Source: Gammaproteobacteria bacterium (lineage in GTDB: Bacteria > Pseudomonadota > Gammaproteobacteria > Burkholderiales > Burkholderiaceae_C). Taken from it: a DNA stretch of 64,000 bases. The notes beneath the pieces were generated by a model. The model saw nothing but the letters and a program-made list of their open reading frames with translations. It did not search any database and was not told where the DNA came from. Made by a program: the position numbers and the translations under genes. The DNA lies in the NCBI GenBank assembly GCA_018828125.1, contig JAHJWB010000014.1:1-64000 (forward strand), given 5' to 3'. Shown piece by piece: positions 8,055-15,498 of the stretch; the first letter of the stretch is position 1, and every line of letters starts with the position of its first letter.

Positions 8055-9682
8055 TCAACATGACCCAGTACCCGGTGCTGGAGCGCCGCATCCGCGACAA
8101 CCCCTGGAAGGCCGCCGCCGTGGGCGAACGCCGCCACCGCGCCGTGCCCGCGCAGCCCCTGCCCGCCGGGGCACGGCCCGCGCAGCCGCTGCCCGACCCG
8201 AGCGACTGGACTTTCGAGCTGATTGATCGCTACCACGCCGCCATTGCCGCCACGGCCGAGCGGTTTGGGCTGGATACCTACCCCAACCAGCTGGAGGTCA
8301 TCACTGCCGAGCAGATGATGGACGCCTATTCCAGCGTGGGGATGCCGGTGAACTACCGCCACTGGAGCTACGGCAAGGAATTTTTGGCCACCGAGCGGCG
8401 TTACCGGCGCGGGCACATGGGGCTGGCGTACGAGATCGTCATCAACGCCAACCCCTGCATCAGCTACCTGATGGAGGAGAACACCACCGCCATGCAGGCG
8501 CTGGTGATTGCCCACGCTGCCTACGGCCACAACAGCTTCTTCAAGGGCAATTACCTGTTTCGCATGTGGACCGACGCGTCCAGCATCATCGACTACCTGG
8601 TATACGCCAAGGACTACGTGGCCCAGTGTGAAGAACGCTACGGCTTGGGCGAAGTGGAGCAGCTCATGGACTCTTGCCACGCGCTGGCCAATTTTGGTGT
8701 CGACCGCTACCGTCGCCCTTCCAAGAAGCCCCTGGCGCGCGAACGGCTGGAGCGCACGCAGCGCGAGGCCTACGCCCAGCAGCAGGTGAACGAACTCTGG
8801 CGCACGCTGCCCACGCGCCCCGGCAAGGAGGACGCGGCGCAGGAGAACGACCGCTTCCCGCAGGAGCCTCAGGAGAACATCCTGTATTTCATCGAGAAGA
8901 ACGCGCCCCTGCTGGAGCCCTGGCAGCGCGAGATCGTGCGCATCGTGCGCAAGATCGCGCAGTATTTCTACCCCCAGCGCCAGACCCAGGTCATGAACGA
9001 GGGTTGGGCCACCTTCTGGCACTACACGCTGCTCAACACGCTGTACGACGACGGCTACCTCAGCGACGGGGTGATGATCGAATGGCTGGGCTCGCACACC
9101 AATGTCATTTTTCAGCCGCCCGTGGGCCATCGCGCTTACAGCGGCATCAACCCCTATGCGCTCGGCTTTGCCATGTACCGCGACATTCAGCGCATCTGCC
9201 AGAACCCCACCGCCGAAGACCGGCATTGGTTCCCCGACATTGCAGGCACGCCGTGGCTGCCCGCGCTGGACCATGCCATGCGCAACTTCAAGGACGAGAG
9301 CTTCATCGGCCAGTTCTTGAGCCCGAACCTGATGCGCGAGATGCGCCTGTTTGCCCTGCACGATGACACCAGCCAGAGCGAGTTGCTGGTCAGCGAGATC
9401 CACGACGAAAACGGCTATCGCAACCTGCGTCAGATCCTGTCGCAGCAATACGACCTGGGCACGCGCGAGCCCAACATCCAGGTGTGGAATGTGAACCTGC
9501 GTGGCGACCGCAGCCTGACCCTGCGCCACACCCAGTACCAGGGCCGCCCGCTGGCCGACGATACGCAGGAAGTGCTGCGGCACGTGGCGCGCCTGTGGGG
9601 TTTTGGGGTGCAGATCGAAAGTGTGGATGCTTATGGCAACCATCCGGTGCTGCTGCACTCGGTGCCTGCATCGTCCGCGTGA
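8051..9682 (+). CDS. spoVR: SpoVR family protein
   Basis: A 543-residue SpoVR/YcgB family protein. In Bacillus SpoVR affects spore cortex formation; in non-sporulating proteobacteria it is co-transcribed with prkA and yeaH and its biochemical role is unknown. The start is GTG 8051 (reading MINMTQYPVLERR), six bases after GGAGGT (8039-8044). Typical family segments seen are NEGWATFWHY, GINPYALGF and the motif pair around SEIHDENGYR. The C-terminal part (NLRGDRSLTLRH) matches the conserved end of the family. It is the last gene of the prkA operon. A small GAGCG-aaca-CGCTC hairpin (9694-9707) lies 11 bases after the stop, and palindromic repeat copy 1 follows further on. Confidence 0.95.
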   Translation: MINMTQYPVLERRIRDNPWKAAAVGERRHRAVPAQPLPAGARPAQPLPDPSDWTFELIDRYHAAIAATAERFGLDTYPNQLEVITAEQMMDAYSSVGMPVNYRHWSYGKEFLATERRYRRGHMGLAYEIVINANPCISYLMEENTTAMQALVIAHAAYGHNSFFKGNYLFRMWTDASSIIDYLVYAKDYVAQCEERYGLGEVEQLMDSCHALANFGVDRYRRPSKKPLARERLERTQREAYAQQQVNELWRTLPTRPGKEDAAQENDRFPQEPQENILYFIEKNAPLLEPWQREIVRIVRKIAQYFYPQRQTQVMNEGWATFWHYTLLNTLYDDGYLSDGVMIEWLGSHTNVIFQPPVGHRAYSGINPYALGFAMYRDIQRICQNPTAEDRHWFPDIAGTPWLPALDHAMRNFKDESFIGQFLSPNLMREMRLFALHDDTSQSELLVSEIHDENGYRNLRQILSQQYDLGTREPNIQVWNVNLRGDRSLTLRHTQYQGRPLADDTQEVLRHVARLWGFGVQIESVDAYGNHPVLLHSVPASSA

Positions 9683-9820
9683 CCCGGGGCTGAGAGCGAA
9701 CACGCTCGGAGGGGGGATGGCAGCGCAAGGCAGCGCGCCGCGCCGGTTCGCGATGCTGCTGCTGTCACCACTTGCACAACGTGCGGGCCTGCGTTTTGCC
9801 TAAAGTTGGAAACGCTTTTT

Positions 9821-9868
9821 GCTATGTAAAACATAGCTGCTAGCGCTTATTGGATAAGCGCTAGAGCC
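9821..9868 (+). repeat. Palindromic intergenic repeat, family A copy 1
   Basis: TAGCGCTTAT (9841-9850) and ATAAGCGCTA (9854-9863) form a perfect stem with a TGG loop. A second perfect hairpin, GCTATGT-AAA-ACATAGC (9821-9837), abuts it, and a T-rich run follows. The copy sits between spoVR (+) and the MerR gene (-), which converge, so it could terminate transcription from both sides. The rest of the 263-base gap shows no gene. Confidence 0.85.
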
Positions 9869-9945
9869 TATTTTTGAGTCATATTTTTGTGGCAATGCCC
9901 CGCGTTGGACCACTGCGCCTGTCGCCGCCGACGCGCGTCAGCCGC

Positions 9946-10305
9946 TCAGACTGTCGCCTCCCGCAGCGGGCAGTCCGTGGCCACCCGCTCGGCCAGCGTC
10001 TGGCGCAGGGCCTGCAAGGCCGCGATGCGCGTGTCGATCTCCTGCAGCTTGACCGCCAGCACCTGGGCCAGTGCAGGGCCGGGGTCGGCCGCATCCCAGA
10101 TGGCGGGCAGGCGGTCGCCGATTTCGGCCAGCGTAAAACCGAGCTGCTGTGCGGTGCGGATGTACTGCACCAGCATGGTGGTTTCGGCCGGGTAGTCGCG
10201 GTAGCCGTTGGCCAGGCGTTGCGCGCGTATCAGCCCCTGTTGCTCGTAAAACCGCAGGGCTTCGCGGCTCAGGCCCGAGGCGGTGGCGAGCTCACCGATC
10301 AGCAC
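9946..10305 (-). CDS. MerR family transcriptional regulator
   Basis: A 119-residue MerR-type regulator. The N-terminal winged helix reads LIGELATASGLSREALRFYE, followed by the typical wing with GYRDYP. A long helix (about 75-112) serves for dimerisation. The C-terminal effector region is short and holds one Cys near the end (DCPLREATV), so metal binding is uncertain. The start is GTG 10305, with GGAGG about five bases upstream; longer reading frames extend through the end of the neighbouring gene and are not supported. The gene overlaps the last 14 bases of the carbamoyltransferase-like gene, so both are on one transcript, which suggests that the regulator controls or senses something connected with that enzyme. 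Confidence 0.85.
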   Translation of the reverse strand: MLIGELATASGLSREALRFYEQQGLIRAQRLANGYRDYPAETTMLVQYIRTAQQLGFTLAEIGDRLPAIWDAADPGPALAQVLAVKLQEIDTRIAALQALRQTLAERVATDCPLREATV

Positions 10306-11149
10306 GGTCGCCTCCGCCCGGGGCCTCGCTGGCTGCACCCAGCGCCCACCGCAGGATGGCGGTCTGCACCGGCAGCAACAGTTGTTTTTGCGGGTAGCCC
10401 ACAAAGCCGGGGTATTCCACCGGGTCCACCGTCAGCTCGCGGCCCAGAGTGAAGGGCGGTGTGGGCAGCAGGGCGGGGTTGCCCAGGGCGGCCAGGTGGT
10501 CTTCGGTCAGCGGTGTCATGTCGGTTTGGGTTTCAGCGTCGGCCTCGGCGCCTGCGGGCCAGCTGTCGGTGATCACCACATCCACCGGGCCTTGCAGCGC
10601 GGAAGGCTCGACAAACGCCACCTGCGGCAGTACCTCGTGAAAATGCCGGTCGCACACTTGCACCAGCTCAAACCCCAGCACCTGGGCCAGCCCGTGCCAT
10701 GAACGGAACACATTGGTGCTGGGCCCCCACAGGCACACGCGCGCCTGCGCCAGGGGCTTGATCTGCGTATCGACAAAGTACGCATCGGTCAGCACCTCAC
10801 ATGGGTGGCCCTGGGCCGACATGGCGTTGATCACCGGGCGCTGCGACGCGGCGGCAAACTCCGACAGCCGCGCGTGGTTCGTTTCGCGCACCACATACAC
10901 CGCGTAAAACGGGTCGAGGTAGCCCGCCAGGTCGCAGGCCCGTTCGCCGGTTTTGAGCATATTGGGCAGCTCGGTAAACGCCAGCCCGAGCTGCCGGAAG
11001 GCCTCAATAAAGGTCGTGCGGGTGCGAATGCCATTACCTTCGAACGACCATGCCACCGTTCCCTGCAAAGTGGGCCCGGGCGCGTTGACAAGTGCCCAGA
11101 TGTGCCGGATGTCTTCAGGTCGCAGATCGGTCAGCTGGATGAGGTTCAT
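10292..11149 (-). CDS. Divergent ornithine/aspartate carbamoyltransferase-like protein
   Basis: A 285-residue protein of the carbamoyltransferase fold. The usual carbamoyl-phosphate motif STRTR is altered: residues 36-44 read FEGNGIRTR, so the Ser-Thr pair is Gly-Ile. HPCE, in the position of HPxQ, is kept (SAQGHPCEVL). The ornithine-binding HCLP loop is missing; the C-terminal part instead reads EYPGFVGYPQ. A second, canonical ornithine carbamoyltransferase (argF) lies at 35.4-36.3 kb, so this copy is not needed for arginine synthesis. It may act on another amine or have lost catalysis. It overlaps a MerR regulator gene downstream and diverges from a small membrane protein gene. Confidence 0.75.
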   Translation of the reverse strand: MNLIQLTDLRPEDIRHIWALVNAPGPTLQGTVAWSFEGNGIRTRTTFIEAFRQLGLAFTELPNMLKTGERACDLAGYLDPFYAVYVVRETNHARLSEFAAASQRPVINAMSAQGHPCEVLTDAYFVDTQIKPLAQARVCLWGPSTNVFRSWHGLAQVLGFELVQVCDRHFHEVLPQVAFVEPSALQGPVDVVITDSWPAGAEADAETQTDMTPLTEDHLAALGNPALLPTPPFTLGRELTVDPVEYPGFVGYPQKQLLLPVQTAILRWALGAASEAPGGGDRADR

Positions 11150-11256
11150 GGGGGCGTGTTTCCATCAAAAGGGCGGGGCAGAAGATTCTGCTTGACCTTG
11201 AAGCGTACTTCAGGCCTGAAGCTGCGGGCTTCTTTCACTTCTATTGCCGCGCTGCC

Positions 11257-11748
11257 ATGTCCACCATTCCTGCCGTTCGCGCAACCGCCGCTCCATCCGC
11301 TGCCGCATTCTCTTTGTCTACGCACCGCTATCTGCGCATCGTGCGCGCCAGCGGGTGGTACGACCTGCTGGTGACCTGGCCCTTTGCATTGCCTTGGACC
11401 TTTGCCTGGCTGTATGCCCATCTGGGTATGTTGGCAGCGCTACTGGGTCTGCCAGGCACCTTGCACCCGCTGGATGCCACCCACATGCTGCTGGCCAACC
11501 TGCTCGGGTCGGTGGTGGTGGTGTGGTCGCTCGCGCGCATGGTGGCGCCGTCAATGCTGCTGGGGCGGCTGGATGGCGTGGCGCGGCTTCTGTTTGCGGC
11601 TTGGCAGATCTATGCGGTGACGCAGGGCGCCAGCGCCATCGTGCTGGGCTTCACGCTGTTCGAACTCCTGTTTGGCTTGCTGCAGTGGTGGCGGGTGACC
11701 GATGCTACCCAAGTGCGTGTCAGTGTGCAGGCGCGGGCAGGCACCTGA
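11257..11748 (+). CDS. Small integral membrane protein of unknown function
   Basis: A 163-residue protein with about four hydrophobic segments: residues roughly 35-55 (LLVTWPFALPWTFAWLY), 56-75, 82-105 and 125-147 (ASAIVLGFTLFELLFGLLQW). No catalytic motif was recognised. The first 30 residues are Ala/Ser/Thr-rich and lack a clear cleavable signal. The start is ATG 11257; no strong ribosome binding site is visible. The 3' end overlaps the 3' end of the convergent MFS gene by 29 bases, which leaves no room for a terminator between them. Confidence 0.65.
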   Translation: MSTIPAVRATAAPSAAAFSLSTHRYLRIVRASGWYDLLVTWPFALPWTFAWLYAHLGMLAALLGLPGTLHPLDATHMLLANLLGSVVVVWSLARMVAPSMLLGRLDGVARLLFAAWQIYAVTQGASAIVLGFTLFELLFGLLQWWRVTDATQVRVSVQARAGT

Positions 11749-12988
11749 AGGCCAGTGTGCCCGCCGCCAGCATGGCAGCAATGGTCATCATGACCGCCAC
11801 ATACGGGTCGGCACCCTGCGAGGTGGCCACCGATGCCGCGACGCCGGTGACCCACTGCATCAGCGCCACGCCCAGGAAAAGTGCCATGGTGAACACCGCC
11901 ATGGCGCGGCCCGTGACGGCGGGGGCGTAGGCCGAGCGCACGTCCGAATACTGCAGCACCATGTAGCCCGACAGCAGCCCCACGGCAATGGCGCCGCCCA
12001 CGTCCAGCCACTCGCGGTGCAGCACCCCAATGGCCGCAAACAGCGTGGCCAGCAGCAGGGTGAACCCGGTGATCCAGCGTCGGCGGCGTCCCGGGCCGGG
12101 GTCGAACCGCCCAAACAGCGCCGGGCTGAACAATGACACCAGCGACACGATCACTGCCACGTTGCCGCTGGCCACCAGCGAGTACCCGTGCCGCTCGATC
12201 AGCAGCGGCCCCAGCCACAGGCCTCGCAGCGCCAGAAAGGACGCATATGTCGTCAGCGCCAGAAGCATGATGCCTGCGGTGTGCGGCAGCAAAAACAGCG
12301 CGCCAAACCCGCGGATGGCGGCGCCCACCGATTCGCGTTGTGGGGCGTTGTGGGTGGTGGGGGCAGGCTCGTGCACCTTCCAGAAGATCAGCAGCCACGC
12401 CAGCACCGACAACCCGGCCAACACCCCAAAGCCCATCCGCCAGGACGACAGCTGCACCAGCCACGCCAGCGGCGTGCCCGTGAACAACATGCCCAGCCCA
12501 CCGACCCCCATGGCCACACCCGACACCATGGCAAACCGTGACGGCGCGAAATACCGCGCGATAAATACCGTGCACACCAAAAAGGCGGGTGCGCAGCCCA
12601 CGCCAATCAGCACCTGCCCCAGCAGCACCGCGCCATAGCCCGGCGCCATCGCCGACACCAGCGCCCCGGCAATGGCCAGCGGAAACGCCACCAGCAGCGT
12701 GCGCCGCACGCCGTACAGGTCAATCCCAATGCCCATGAACAACTGCATCGCGCCAAACGCGAACGCAAATGCCCCTGCAAACAGCCCCAGCGCCTGCGCC
12801 GACAAGCCAAATTCGGCCTGGAGCCCGGTGGCCATGATGGCCGTGATGGTGCGAAACGCCTGGCTCAACGCAAAGCCGGAGATCAGCGCCAGCAGCATGG
12901 TCCATGCGGTGCGGCTGGGCAAGGTGGCCAGGGGCGGCGGCACGAGGGCGCCAGGGTCGGGGACTTTGGGAGCGTGGGGAGGTGGCAC
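11720..12988 (-). CDS. MFS transporter
   Basis: A major facilitator superfamily permease with about twelve membrane segments, beginning MLLALISGFALSQAF. The cytoplasmic loop between segments 2 and 3 has the MFS-type pattern GIDLYGVRRTLL, and the long central loop (about VHEPAPTTHNAPQRES) separates two six-helix halves. Substrate is unknown. The start is uncertain: GTG 12988 is used here, GTG 12943 would give a shorter N-terminus closer to the first helix, and an ATG at 13138 would add a Pro/Arg-rich stretch that looks non-coding and contains a strong hairpin. Neither GTG has a good ribosome binding site. The 3' end overlaps the convergent membrane protein gene. Confidence 0.8.
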   Translation of the reverse strand: MPPPHAPKVPDPGALVPPPLATLPSRTAWTMLLALISGFALSQAFRTITAIMATGLQAEFGLSAQALGLFAGAFAFAFGAMQLFMGIGIDLYGVRRTLLVAFPLAIAGALVSAMAPGYGAVLLGQVLIGVGCAPAFLVCTVFIARYFAPSRFAMVSGVAMGVGGLGMLFTGTPLAWLVQLSSWRMGFGVLAGLSVLAWLLIFWKVHEPAPTTHNAPQRESVGAAIRGFGALFLLPHTAGIMLLALTTYASFLALRGLWLGPLLIERHGYSLVASGNVAVIVSLVSLFSPALFGRFDPGPGRRRRWITGFTLLLATLFAAIGVLHREWLDVGGAIAVGLLSGYMVLQYSDVRSAYAPAVTGRAMAVFTMALFLGVALMQWVTGVAASVATSQGADPYVAVMMTIAAMLAAGTLAFRCLPAPAH

Positions 12989-13450
12989 AGGCAAGCGGTG
13001 AGGTAAAGGAGGCGGGAAGGGGAGAGAGCGGGGGCAACGGCAAGGGGTCGAGCGTAAACGCTGAACCCCTGCGTGTCTGTCACCCGCAGACATCTCCAAA
13101 TCCGCGGCCTGATGTCGCACCCGTATCGCCCCAGCCAAGGGTTAACCCCGAATTTCTACCGGTCACCGGGGCGTCACAGGGGTGCAACGCGCTGCAGACA
13201 GACTCCGGGCAGTACCCGAGCAGGGATCACCCCAATGACGGCCCCGGCTGCATGGGGCAATCTTGCATCCACGTGCTGACGTATCAGTGCCAAGCGATGT
13301 TTTTGCAGGTGTTTGTAAAGCCTGGTGTTCGCAGCGGCTTTGGCAGGCTTTGTGCTTATGAAGCCTTGCGGGGTGCACTATTTGCGCCCCTGGGCCAGGA
13401 TTTGCAGGTTTCGCGGGTGCTGCAGAGCACGCCGCCATCAGGAGTAACGG
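12989..13450. other. Intergenic region between MFS and MliC-like genes
   Basis: About 460 bases separating divergent genes. It holds one strong hairpin (13043-13070). The remainder shows no reading frame with convincing protein-like composition. The ribosome binding site AGGAGT for the lipoprotein lies at 13439-13444. Promoters for both flanking genes must be here, but none could be assigned with confidence. Confidence 0.4.
13043..13070. promoter_or_regulatory. Hairpin/inverted repeat upstream of MFS gene
   Basis: AGGGGT and ACCCCT enclose AGCGT-aa-ACGCT, giving an 11-bp stem interrupted by one 2-base internal loop. It lies 55-80 bases upstream of the proposed MFS start and could be an operator or an mRNA leader structure. 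Confidence 0.4.
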
Positions 13451-13819
13451 ATGAAGAAGTTCGCCCCACTGAGTACCTTGGGTACTTTGAGTACTGGTTT
13501 GCTGGTAGCTGTCCTGACCACCGGATGTGCAAGCGTTCCCGCCGAGAAGGTGGCGTTTGGCGAGCGCAGCAACAACATGCAGTTTGCGTGTGGCAATGGC
13601 GACAAGGTAGAGATGCAGTTCTTCCCCGAGGAGGGCATGAGCGTGCTGGTGCGCAACGGCTGGACCGTGGGCTTGCCCCAGCAGGCCACCGAGACCGGCT
13701 ACGCCTTCAGCAACGGCCCCACCACGGTGCGCGGCCAGGGCAACGAGATGACCATCCAGATCGGCTACCTCACCCCCATCTGGTGCCGCGGACGCCCCAT
13801 GTTGGTGTCGGGCCGCTGA
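13451..13819 (+). CDS. MliC-like lipoprotein (possible lysozyme inhibitor)
   Basis: A 122-residue lipoprotein. The N-terminus has a positively charged start, a hydrophobic stretch and a lipobox ending in Cys26 (LTTGC). The mature part resembles the MliC/PliC fold of C-type lysozyme inhibitors: FACGNGDKVEMQFF at the start, GYAFSNGPTTVRGQGNEMTIQIG in the middle (split by the motif around residues 80-100), and a second Cys near the end (PIWCRG) that could pair with the first. The family protects peptidoglycan from host lysozyme. The classical SGxxY segment is only partly kept, so the assignment is moderate. AGGAGT lies six bases before the ATG. Confidence 0.65.
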   Translation: MKKFAPLSTLGTLSTGLLVAVLTTGCASVPAEKVAFGERSNNMQFACGNGDKVEMQFFPEEGMSVLVRNGWTVGLPQQATETGYAFSNGPTTVRGQGNEMTIQIGYLTPIWCRGRPMLVSGR

Positions 13820-13925
13820 TCAGCGCGCACCTGCGCTACCATTTTTGGCCGGGTCTGCCGGTCTGACTGAATTCAGGCAACCGGAACAATCAACGCGTCG
13901 TCTCCATCGCAAATCATCAAAAATG

Positions 13926-13962
13926 ATAGCTGCTATCGCTTGTCCATCAAGCGCTAGCGGCC
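13926..13962 (+). repeat. Palindromic intergenic repeat, family A copy 2
   Basis: Degenerate copy: GATAGCTGCTATCGCTTG, TCC, then ATCAAGCGCTAGCGGCC, followed by a run of six T. It lies in the convergent gap between the MliC-like gene (+) and a lipoprotein gene (-) and looks like a terminator. Confidence 0.8.
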
Positions 13963-14003
13963 TTTTTTATGCCTATTTTTCAAGGGCTGGCGGCGTGGGC
14001 GCA

Positions 14004-14513
14004 TCACAGGCCCTTGCCGCAGCTGGCGGGGGCGTGTGCCCGGGAGCCCTGTTGCAAGGTTACGGGCGCCACCAGGTTCGCGCCTGTGGCGTCGCGCACG
14101 GTCAGCGCCACTTCACGGCTGTCGTCCGCGGCATCGTTGAATTGCAGGCGCATGAACGCGGGGCTGCGGGTGGTCTGGGGCTGGCCGTTGACCACATCGG
14201 TGGTTTCGAGCGTGCCTTCGAGCACCACCACCCCTTGTTCATCCAATTCCCATGGACCCAGGTAGACAAAGCGCTGGCACGGTGCGGTGAACTCCACACG
14301 GTCGTTTTCCAGGACCAGGCTGACGCCCTGGCAGTCGGCCACACACGGCGCACCGACGGAAAAACCGGGGCCCCCATAGCCGAAGACGCCGGTGACGGGG
14401 CCCGTGCCGGTGCCGCCGGTGCCCGGCCCACATGCCGACAGCGCCAGCAGCAGCAATGCCGAAAGTGCGCACGCCCCAAGCGCGCGCCTTGCAAGGTCAG
14501 GAAGGGTTGTCAT
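14004..14513 (-). CDS. Hypothetical lipoprotein
   Basis: A 169-residue predicted lipoprotein. The signal peptide MTTLPDLARRALGACALSAL is followed by a lipobox LALSAC, then a Gly/Thr-rich linker (GPGTGGTGTGPVTG). The mature part has four or more Cys residues (APCVADCQG, TAPCQRF, PASCGKGL), which suggests disulfides in the periplasm. No known domain was recognised. ATG 14513 was chosen because it places the signal peptide correctly; it overlaps the end of the upstream DUF6502 gene by 17 bases, so the two are probably co-transcribed. An ATG at 14543 would add ten residues and spoil the signal. Confidence 0.65.
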   Translation of the reverse strand: MTTLPDLARRALGACALSALLLLALSACGPGTGGTGTGPVTGVFGYGGPGFSVGAPCVADCQGVSLVLENDRVEFTAPCQRFVYLGPWELDEQGVVVLEGTLETTDVVNGQPQTTRSPAFMRLQFNDAADDSREVALTVRDATGANLVAPVTLQQGSRAHAPASCGKGL

Positions 14514-15321
14514 CTTTGTCCGCCGCGTAAAAGTAGCTGCCAAACCGTGCGCGGTGAATGCGCAGGTCGGCGTCGGTGTGTTGCTGGTCGTGGTCGTAGC
14601 GGGCTTGTGCCTCGGTCATCACCGTTTTGAAGGCCTGGCGCCAGGCCTTGGCTGCCACGGTGTGCAGGCGTTGCGCGGATGCGTCGCTGAGCTGGTCCAC
14701 AAAAACGGACTGCTCCAGGTAGTTGTGCTCGCCCTGCAGGTTCAGGCTGGCGGCGGCGATGTGGTCGTGCAGGTTGTCCTGCATCAGCTGGGCCATCTCT
14801 GCAAAACCCTGGCGCGGCACAAAGCCGGTCATCAGCAGCGTGACGTGGTTTTCGTCTTCCTTTGCCATACCCAGGCGCACCAACTCGTCCAGCACGGCAC
14901 GCGGGCGCACATCGCGGCTGACGCTGGCCACCAGCGCATCAAAGTGGGGACCCTCGCACGAACGGGGCAGGGGGCGTGGCTGGCCTTCGTCGTCCAGGCA
15001 ATCGGGCTGGCTCAGCCAGCGTGCCACCACTTGGCTGGCCATGTTCAGCGGTGTTTCGCCTTCGGTATCGGTCGCGGCGGGCTCGGCCAGACGCCCCAGG
15101 TTGCGCACGTCGCGGCGGTGCACACCCGACATCAGGCTGACCGCGCTGTCGGTGGGCTTCTTCCCAGTGGCCTGCAGTTCGGCATGTGCAGCGTCCAGAA
15201 ACACCTTCTTCATCGCCACCGCAAACGCCGGGTAGGCCACGCCATTGCGTAGCAGCAGGCGTGCCAGCGGGCGCAACACGTGCAGTGCACAGGCCAGAAC
15301 GATGGCGGAGCGGGAGGACAT
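14497..15321 (-). CDS. DUF6502 family protein (probable DNA-binding)
   Basis: A 274-residue protein of the family now called DUF6502. After an N-terminal helical part (ALHVLRPLARLLLRNGVAYP), residues about 50-70 read SAVSLMSGVHRRDVRNL, which looks like a helix-turn-helix where a recognition helix follows a Gly turn. The C-terminal half is charged and helical. The role as a regulator is an inference from this segment and from the genomic setting: it diverges from a lipoprotein gene, and a perfect palindrome covers the promoter between them. ATG 15321 was chosen because it starts the conserved region; there is no clear ribosome binding site. A hypothetical lipoprotein gene overlaps its 3' end. 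Confidence 0.65.
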   Translation of the reverse strand: MSSRSAIVLACALHVLRPLARLLLRNGVAYPAFAVAMKKVFLDAAHAELQATGKKPTDSAVSLMSGVHRRDVRNLGRLAEPAATDTEGETPLNMASQVVARWLSQPDCLDDEGQPRPLPRSCEGPHFDALVASVSRDVRPRAVLDELVRLGMAKEDENHVTLLMTGFVPRQGFAEMAQLMQDNLHDHIAAASLNLQGEHNYLEQSVFVDQLSDASAQRLHTVAAKAWRQAFKTVMTEAQARYDHDQQHTDADLRIHRARFGSYFYAADKDDNPS

Positions 15322-15368
15322 GGTCAAAAACGCAGAGAGGGGCAGTAGTGGATTGCCATTGTGCTTGG

Positions 15369-15403
15369 TTGACGTTGCGGAAATGTGTGGGATATTATCC
15401 CAC
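15369..15403 (+). promoter_or_regulatory. Sigma-70 type promoter with palindromic operator
   Basis: TTGACG (15369-15374), an 18-base spacer and TATTAT (15393-15398) resemble a sigma-70 promoter reading toward the beta-propeller gene. The -10 box lies inside a perfect palindrome, GTGGGATA-T-TATCCCAC (15387-15403). A protein bound here would block the promoter. The divergent DUF6502 protein is the natural candidate, by inference. Confidence 0.6.
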
Positions 15404-15498
15404 TTATCTGCAGCGGGTGTGGCCCGTGATGACGCAACACCGGATTGAACGAACGCTTGCGCCCGTCCGCTGCAGATACCTATCTGGAGAAGCAAAAA

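Noticed and set aside
13093..13138. ATG starts for the MFS transporter at 13138 or 13093
   Set aside because: The added 50 or more residues are Pro/Arg-rich, lie over a strong hairpin and do not resemble an MFS N-terminus.
12904..13866. Long plus-strand frame covering the MFS upstream region and the MliC-like gene
   Set aside because: It overlaps a lipoprotein gene that has a proper signal peptide and ribosome binding site in another frame, and its composition is not protein-like.
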